64,000 bases of DNA. Origin: Aphrocallistes beatrix (lineage: Eukaryota > Porifera > Hexactinellida > Sceptrulophora > Aphrocallistidae). Under the pieces are notes generated by a model. It was not told the origin of the DNA and did not search any database. It saw nothing but the letters and a program-made list of their open reading frames with translations. Positions within the stretch are counted from its first letter, which is position 1, and every line of letters begins with the position of its first letter. Positions 38,001 through 47,134 of the stretch are shown here, one piece after another. The stretch spans positions 2,728,001 to 2,792,000 of the forward strand of contig OY725503.1 of assembly GCA_963281255.1 (NCBI GenBank), read 5' to 3'. Made by a program: the position numbers and the translations under genes.

Positions 38001-41000
38001 AATGAAGTATCATTTCTTTGCGATGGTTATCACATTGATAATCTTTATCGTGTTTGTCGGTTGTGCTTCAACCGAACTTCATCCAGAGGAATACCGAAAG
38101 AATCTGTTCGCCAACCACTTACTCAGCTTGCAATAAATAGAGCACTTAAATACTACCAAATTGACTTCATGCAAGAGCTCGCAGACACAACTAAGCCAAA
38201 GGTACTTTGTTCAGGTTGTCGGTCTCGTCTAGCTAACCTAGAAACAGGAAAATTAACAACTGAAAAATGGGAAGATGATCATGCTAAAATTGCGATTCTA
38301 CCTTGTATTGAAGAGCAACAGTCTAGTACTCGTGGAACAATAAGGTGCAAAATGGAAAACCGCTGCTATGTTTGTCAGATCAATGCATCGTCACTCAATA
38401 ATTTCTTGACTAAACTCAAAGCTAATGTGCCTCGACCTGGCAGACCCTTAGAACAGCCGCCATCTGTGGCAATTTGTAGCAAATGCGGAATGCATTTGGA
38501 CAATCACGACCTTAAATTTTGTTCCAGCGTTTTCAAATATCCTCAGAGCTCCGCAATAGCTGGAAAACTATTTGCAGAAAGAGTAGAAGCCCGAGGCTAC
38601 ACAAGTAATGTGGCTGTTAACTATGTTAAAGAAACGTTGCAACTAGAAAGAAAGGATATTTCATGCTCTAGTAATAATCCTCCAATTGGTTTGAATCATC
38701 CTTATGATTCGAACAATAGACTAGCAATTACTACAGTTGGCTACGAAGGTAGAGGTGCTGTACTTAAGCAGTTGAGTGTTGAAGCAGCAAGAGATTTACA
38801 GAGGTTAGGCCATCTTGGTCTTGGGAAAAATTATTATTGGGAACTAGGGAGAATTCTACGCCGAGATGGAATTTCCTTTCCTGATGGTGGGATTAAACGC
38901 CGCATGGATGAAAAATGGGAAATATTTGGAAGTATTTTTACATCAATTATCCTTCCAATGGTAAATAAGAAATTGATACCTATCCAACAGCCTACTCCTT
39001 TCGGATGTTGTATTGACATCAATAATCTCCTCAACATTATTATTCATTCTCAGCCAGATTCTATCTCTAGATTGAAGCTTCAAGTTGACGGAGGGAAGGA
39101 TTTCCTGAAGATGTCAGTGAACATTATATTAATGCATCCAAATAGCCTATATACACCGACTGCAAATAGTGTACTTTCAAACTTTGTCGTTGCAATGGGA
39201 AACGCACCGGAGAATTATCATAATTTGAGGGAACTGTTTACATATTCATCTATTCGCAAATTATTTGAAAATGATATTCCCATACAGATAGCTTGCGATT
39301 TTAAAGTAGCGGCTTTGCTCGTGGGTATTCAACAAGCATCGAGCAACTACCTTTGTCCATTCTGTTTATGGCGCAATGGTTCACTCTGTACAGGCTTACC
39401 AGACAAAGCTAGGAAACACCACGATGGTTGATTTAGTTAGAAAACGCCATAATGGTTGATTTAGTTAGAAAACGCCATAACGTCATAAATAACCCAATAA
39501 TTTCCTGGTCCGAGTCACCAATGGAAAAAATAGCCCTCGCTCCATTGCATATTCTTCTTGATTTGGTAAACAGACTATACAATGAAGCAAGACCAAGTGA
39601 CAGTGCACCAAGTCGAAGGGATCGTCAGCTTTACAAGCATCACTGCTCAGCGCTCTGTCGATATATGGTACACCGATCTGAATATTGGAATGCTACTCTG
39701 GAGGGTAATTCCTGTTCTAGACTGCTGGATCATTTGGATGATATACCATTTGCTGATAGCTCAGTTAAATTCCTAAATGCATTGAAAACATTGAAACAAG
39801 TGAAGGATAATTGCTTAGGTAAGATAAGGAAAACCGGATGGCGTGAAAGTATACAAGCGTTTAAAGAAGCTTGGCGTGATGCAAATTTACCATGGTCGCT
39901 AAAATCTCATATTTTGTCTGATCACTACGAATAATATTTCAATCGTTTTGAAAGTATACCAGATGCCGATGCAGCAATTAGTTCAGAACAGAGTGGAGAA
40001 ATGCTTCATTCACGAATACAACAAGTTTGGAATCTTCGATTCAAGACAGGAAGAGAAAATCCTTTATATCCTCAGCGTCTTGTCGATTGTAAAGTGACTT
40101 ACAACTACAACCTACAGTGGGACAAAGTTACTAGATCAACAACAAAAGTAGAATTGAGTAATAATAAGGAAGGAGAAAATGATGAGGACAGTGATGACGA
40201 GGAAAGATTAGTGCCTCATAATTGGGAAACTGATTCTGAAAGCTCTGATTCAGATTAAGAATGGTTATTCCATGCTCCATTCATCTCCTTAGATAATTAA
40301 GTTATTTAACTAATTATATGCTTCTATATACGTATATAACATATTAAATTAAGTTACTCATTGATATTTTTTAAAAAGTATACAAATTCAAGTCGGCGAA
40401 ATATTTTTATTGAGTTTATTGTCCACTTCTATAGTGCAATTTCTTCAGTTTTACTTGCAATCTAAACCCTTCATAAAATCTTCAGAAACATTATTTTCAA
40501 ACGCACAATGTCGGTAATATACATCACTATAATATATAATCTAGGTTCAACATAACGAAGAGGATAATATAACATTTTTGGAAAATTGAATTCATTTATT
40601 TTGGCGGGATAATGTCCGGACATGATAAGTCCTTAGATTATATGATCTATAAATCATGAAAAATAGTTGTTGTCTCAGGTTCTAAACTGATACTGTTTAT
40701 TCTAAGTGTTTTGTTAAACATGCAAAAATGAAAAATAGCAATATAAAATATATGTTGACAGCTATGTGGGACACTAAAAAATGACAAAATACAAAACCCT
40801 ACATTTTGACTGATTTATCGAAGTTTTATCTATAAATATCATTTAGTGTGACCGAAACATGTATAATCAGGTAATTATAAAGCGAATTTAATTGATTCAT
40901 ACCATACTCAGTATGGAAACAACCGGACATATCAAAGCGACGGACAGATCACAATTTACGTGTAAAATGCGATATGAAATGAGGAAAATCCAATTTCTGA

Positions 41001-44000
41001 GAAATTCTGACGTCACCAGATCAAATCAAAAACGGATTCCGGCACTACTAATATGCTAGTTACTTGAGATAATAATTGTTTTCGTTGGTAATTTTTCTAA
41101 TTTTTTCGTAAAGAATTTACAGGGTGGCTCATAAGTTCTGTGACATTTTTTCATACCCATTAATTTAAATTTTAATTTGGATAATAAGACAGTTAATCAA
41201 ATTTATTTTATCACTAGATATTCAACATCAGTTTTTCATTAGTAATTTTAACATAAAATTCCATTTTAGTATTGTGTAGCTGCTAATGGAGCGTGATCGA
41301 TGTGCTGTAGTTGGATTATTTCAAGCGGGGTATAAACCGAAGGAAATTTCCAAAATGCTCAAAATGCCCAGGGGAAGAAGAATGTTTGTTGTTAGGGCCA
41401 TTAAGAGATATCTGGAGACTGGAAATGTTGAGGATAGAGCCAGGAGTGGACGTCCGTGTACTGTTGTGACCCCAAAGGTGCGCAAGACGGTGCGGGAACA
41501 AATTCGAAGAAATCCCCGGCGATTTATGCGTAAAATGGCATCAGTCATTAAAATATCTCGCCAATCTGTTCAAAGGATCGTTAGGGACCATTTAGGAATG
41601 AAATCATTCAAAAGGAAGAAGGTGCACTTCCTTACTGACAAGATAAAGGGAAAGAGACTGGTTAAGAGCAAGGGTCTGTTAAAGCGGCACGCTATTCATG
41701 GAATGAACAACATTCTTTTTTCAGACGAGAAATTATTCACGATAGAAGAAGCTAGTAATGCTCAAAATGACAGAATAATATCATATAGTGCTCATTCAAT
41801 CCCAGAAGAATTGCATTACGTTGCGCGAGTTCAGAAACCACTCTCTGTCATGGTTTGGGCTGGGGATTCGGGCATTGGTCGGACATCCCTGGGTTTGTTC
41901 CACCAGGAGCTAAAATCAATTCAATCTCGTATCGCGAGCTTATATTAGAGCCTGTACTGAAAGATATAAGCCAGTCCATGTTCGGGGAGTCTTTTTTTAT
42001 TTCAACAGGATGGTGCACCTGCCCACACCTCGAAACTCACCCAGGCATGGTTAAAGGAGAATATCCCCGATTTTATTACCAAGGAGGAATGGCCCCCCTA
42101 CAGCCCCGATTTGAATCCAATGGATTACTCGATCTGATCTATTTTGGAGACAAAGGCTTGTGCTAAAACCCACACCAATATATAGTCTCTTAAGGCGTCG
42201 TTGAGGAGAGAATGGGATAAAATACCTCAGGAAACACTGCGTGCTGCAGTAGAGGCCTTCCCTCGTAGATTAAATGCTGTAATTCAGAAGAAAGGAGGGT
42301 ATATAGAATAGTGATTATTTCTAGCATATTATTAGCAAAACATGCAAGTCTAGTGCAAATAGCAAGTAGGACCAGTGTATTTTAAATATATAAATGGGTT
42401 AATATAAATGTCACATAACTTATGAGCCACCCTGTACACCTGTGTATAACATAGATCATCGCCATGCACTAGATATTATCCATGGTACAAAGACAATTAC
42501 TCATTGAATGTGCCTTGTATATGGCAATTTGTAAACCTAAGACAAATCTTAGGAATTTTCTGACCTGTTTTAAGCATACAAATAAGCCTTATTAATATAT
42601 GAATATCGCAAAGAACTAAATCTGTCAGGGGTTGATCCGGAAAAAATTAAATTGATTAAAAATTCTGCATTGCTGTGTAGAAGAGTTTTTCCCATTTCAC
42701 TTATTTTATTTATGCCATAAAGTAAATATATGACTAGATATTCAAATTTAATATTAATCGGACTGGTATCTTGCGATAATTGACTCTTGGGTTAAATGAA
42801 AAGACCAATACGTGGGGGAAGATTTGATTACTTTAAAAGTCTTAAATATCAGGTGGAACAATGGGAAAAAGGACTCCACAGGAATTTTTTGCCACTGGAA
42901 TTAAAAAGTTGCCAGAGCAATAGAATAAATGTGTAAAGTTGCTGTCATAATTTTTGTATAAATCAAAAAAAGTACTTGTTATTTTTGGACAACCTTTGTG
43001 CAAGTATATTTGCAACTTCCTAAAAGTGTAGTAAATATGCTTGAACTCTGTTTAAGAGAGCTGGATCATCTGCACTCATTTCAGTAGCAGGTTGGTGTTT
43101 ACATTTCATAATACGATCGAATTGATAAACTATTTATCATTATTTAAAAAGCTTTACAACAATATCAGGTTTGCCCAATTTTCAATGGATATTCGGGGTT
43201 TCGTAGGCATCGAAAATTTGAAAAATACTAATAAATTGTAAATAAAGATAGTGAAATATGGAAGTTGTACAAATATAATGAATGGAATATCTGTGTTTGG
43301 GTGTTACCTATCAAACTAACCAAATATGTAAATGGATTCGCAAGATAGAAAAATCTAGTGAGTTGAAACTTTTGACATATGTATACTATTTGACATCTAC
43401 TATTTGACTTCTATTATTCCGTATACATTGATATTAAACAATTCTTTTTCACAGGCACTGTATTTTGTAGATTTGAAGGGACATTCATAATCAAAACAAT
43501 ATTATCACAAAATATAAGATTATCGAAAAGAGGTGGGGAGGTAGGGAGGCATCTGCTTGGGTGGTGCAGTGGTTAGGGCGTTTGAATACCAAGACTTAGG
43601 TCGCGGGTTCTAACCTCACTCTAGTCATTTGCATTTTACTCTCAATTACATTGCTTCGGTAATGTAATCTGAGCCTACACTCTTGCAGAACCTTAGTGAG
43701 CTGAAAGCACTAAGGATGTCATCTCGTTTAAAGGTAAAGTTAGGTCAGGTGCTATCTTTCTTGCCTACTGTTAGCCGAGTTTTTCTCTGTAACACGCCAT
43801 CATATGCACACAGACATGCCATCATATGCATACATACACGCCGCATGCACATATTCAGCAACTTTCAGTAGGTTTAGCACCTCACCCAGATTGTAAACCC
43901 CCTGAGAACATATTAGCATGGATTCAGGGGGTATATAAATCTATAAACTTTTTAACTTTAAAATGGTTGGGTGCAGCCGAAAGAGCGCAGCTGAGATCCT

Positions 44001-47000
44001 AAGGAAACACAGACTGATTGGCTCGAAGAGACATCACTATATCGGGTAGGCTTCGTGCCACAACTAAAAGGCAAGACAGCTTATTAGTCAGAAAATGCAA
44101 AAAGGATCGATTTAAGACTGTTACTCAGATCAGAGCCGAAGTATTATCAGAATATTCGCTAAAACCTTCCACTTCAACAGTCCAGAGAAGGTTGCGAAGG
44201 GCTGGACTATTCGGACGGAAATCACTAAGGAAGCCCCGCCTAACTCTCAAGCATAAGAGAGACTGTCTTGCCTTCGCAAGGGCACACAAGGACTGGAGTT
44301 CTGAAGAATGGGGGAGATTTGTGTTCAGTGACGAATCTCGATTCCTTCTCTATACTAATGACGGGAGAATGTACGTGAGGAGAATGAAAGGGGAGAAGTT
44401 GTATCCAAAAACCTGCAAATTTGGTGCGGGGGGCATCATGGTTTGGGGATGTTTTTGCTGGAGTGGCGTAGGACTCTTGAGAAAAGTATCTGTGAAAGTC
44501 AAGACAGATTAGACATTTATATTTTGAAAAATGCTCTACTTCCAAGCGTTGATTTGCATTCTCTAAACTCTGGATAGACATTTCAGCAGAACACACCATG
44601 CCACAGGTCAAAGGGTACTAAGCAGTGGTTCGATGAGCAAAAATAGAGGTAATTACTATGGCCTGCACAGTCACCTGATCTAAATCCGATTGAGAACTTT
44701 GGGATCAATTTCCCCTAAGAATTCAAGAGAAAAGCCAATCCAACCACTCGGAGTTGTGGAATGCTATATTGAGTACTTGGGATAGTATCAACACTAAGCA
44801 GCTCCATACTCTGATAGATAGCATGCCGCAAATATGTAAGGCTGTAATTCAAGCAAGGGAGGTTCTACTAAATACTGATGACAATTTATTTGATTATGAT
44901 AAAGTATCACTGTCAAAATCAATCAGGGACTTAAAAACTTTGGGTAAATTCATTTTGAGCAATTCGTTTTGACCGGCACTGTAAAAGTGCAGATATATCA
45001 TACAGATTCAAAAAAACAATTCTTTGGATTGTTTAAATAATCTAGTTAAATCTTGATACCAACCGAGAATTAATATTAAAATCCTATCCTAATTCTCCTC
45101 TTCTTCCTACTCCACCACAACCACCAACCATTCCTCACTATAGGCCTACACCTCTCCTCCCTCTTCCTTGGAGGCCTATCTCCTCACTCAGCTCGCACTC
45201 TCCTAGTATAAATAGGATCGAGCCAGCTGATCTTCCACTTCCGAATCCTAATTCTCCTCTTCTTCCTACTCCACCACAACCACCAACCATTCCTCACTAT
45301 AGGCCTACACCTCTCCTCCCTCTTCCTTGGAGGCCTATCTCCTCACTCAGCTCGCACTCTCCTAGTATAAATAGGATCGAGCCAGCTGATCTTCCACTTC
45401 CGAATCCTAATTCTCCTCTTCTTCCTACTCCACCACAACCACCAACCATTCCTCAATATAGGCCTACACCTCTCCTCCCTCTTCCTTGGAGGCCTATCTC
45501 CTCACTCAGCTCGCACTCTCCTAGTATAAATAGGATCGAGCCAGCTGATCTTCCACTTCCGAATCCTAATTCTCCTCTTCTTCCTACTCCACCACAACCA
45601 CCAACCATTCCTCAATATAGGCCTACACCTCTCCTCCCTCTTCCTTGGAGGCCTATCTCCTCACTCAGCTCGCACTCTCCTAGTATAAATAGGATCGAGC
45701 CAGCTGATCTTCCACTTCCGAATCCTAATTCTCCTCTTCTTCCTACTCCACCACAACCACCAACCATTCCTCAATATAGGCCTACACCTCTCCTCCCTCT
45801 TCCTTGGAGGCCTATCTCCTCACTCAGCTCGCACTCTCCTAGTATAAATAGGATCGAGCCAGCTGATCTTCCACTTCCGAATCCTAATTCTCCTCTTCTT
45901 CCTTTATACTCAGGTCTATCTTTCTTTTAAACCCGGTTCCATCTCTTCTGAAGAATCTGCTTTTTCCGCCATCCAATCTTGCATCTCCGCGATCCGTTCC
46001 TGGCTCCTCACCAACAAGTTGCTTATCAATGACACCAAGACTGAGTTCCTTATAATAGGGACTCGTCAACAACTATCTAAGGTTCAAACTGATAGCATCT
46101 CTGTTGGTGAGTCGAGAATCTCTTCTTCCAAAGAAGTAAGGAATCTTGGAACTTGGCTCGACAATACCCTCTCAATGTCTACTCAGGTCAGCAAAGTTGC
46201 CTCCTCCTGCTTCTATTACATCTATAACATCCGGCGTATTAGAAAGTATCTCTCTAGGGAAGTCTGTGAAACTCTTGTCAATTCTCTTATCACATCTCGT
46301 CTTGATTATTGTAACAGTCTCTTGTATGGTTGCCCCTCATCCCTCTTAGCTCGACTCCAGCGAGTCCAGAACAGTGCAGCCAGGCTTATCTACAATGTCT
46401 CTCGTACCTTTTCGTCATCTCCTCTTCTTATTAACCTCCACTGGCTGCCTGTTAAACATCGTATCCTCTTCAAAATCCTCCTCATAACTTACAAAGCCAT
46501 CCATTCTCTTGCTCCGGACTATATCATCCAGCTCATACAGGTTAAGTCATCCAATCGTACTCTACGATCATCCAACGCCATCCTCCTTGAGCATCCTACT
46601 ATCAAATCTTCCAAAACTCTGGGTGATCGTGCATTCACTTTAGCTGCGCCTGTTGAGTGGAATCTTCTGCCTCCGAGCATTCGGAATGCCCCCTCACTTC
46701 TTCTCTTCAAAAAACTCTTGAAAACTCATCTTTTCCGTATCGCGCACGACACATCCACTTAAATTAATTTCAATGCATATACATACCTTACAAGCATACA
46801 TACACATACATACGCATACATACACATACATACGCATACATACACATACATACATAACACACACCTACTTTTATTGAATTGTACAGCGCACTTGAACATA
46901 TTAATATGGAATCTGCGCTATATAAATGTATATTATTATTATTATTATTATTCCATGATGAGTCGACATTTTCGTCTGAGCTCAGAACTTACTGGAGCCA

Positions 47001-47070
47001 TAGCCAAAAGACTCCCACATGCCAAAAATCATCTTTCTACGCCTGGCAGTTTCTTCAATCAATTCGTTAC

Positions 47071-47134
<64 letters not shown>

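Larger units (their letters stand above)
36968..42444 (+). mobile_element. Long-TIR DNA transposon with RAG1-N-terminus-like transposase (N-RAG-TP-like)
   Basis: The outer ends are CACAGGTGTAAATTC (36968) and GAATTTA + CACCTGTG (ending 42444), the latter split by a nested mariner element at 41120-42434. The TIRs are about 740 bp (36968-37706 against about 40391-41119 plus 42437-42444) and look nearly identical by eye. They enclose a plus-strand transposase (37980-40258). No clean target duplication is visible (TTAAC left, TATAA right). The layout resembles the N-RAG-TP elements described from Aplysia, whose protein resembles the N-terminal part of RAG1. Both TIRs carry a GGTGACGTCAGAA-like site. 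It lies in SRRT intron 1, antisense. Confidence 0.8.

Noticed and set aside
36963-42450. 5-bp target duplication as in Transib/RAG elements
   Set aside because: TTAAC and TATAA do not match, so a RAG-type duplication cannot be claimed from this copy.
43440-43470. CACAGGCACTGTA as left end of the Tc1 relic at 44 kb
   Set aside because: It has the same orientation as the right end at 44971-44983, so it cannot be its inverted partner.
43561-43620. Possible tRNA gene
   Set aside because: A and B boxes are present, but no tRNA cloverleaf fits, and the sequence continues as a repeated 400-bp SINE.
45086-45900. Direct repeats considered as a CRISPR array
   Set aside because: The 159-bp units are contiguous and nearly identical, without unique spacers, in eukaryotic DNA.
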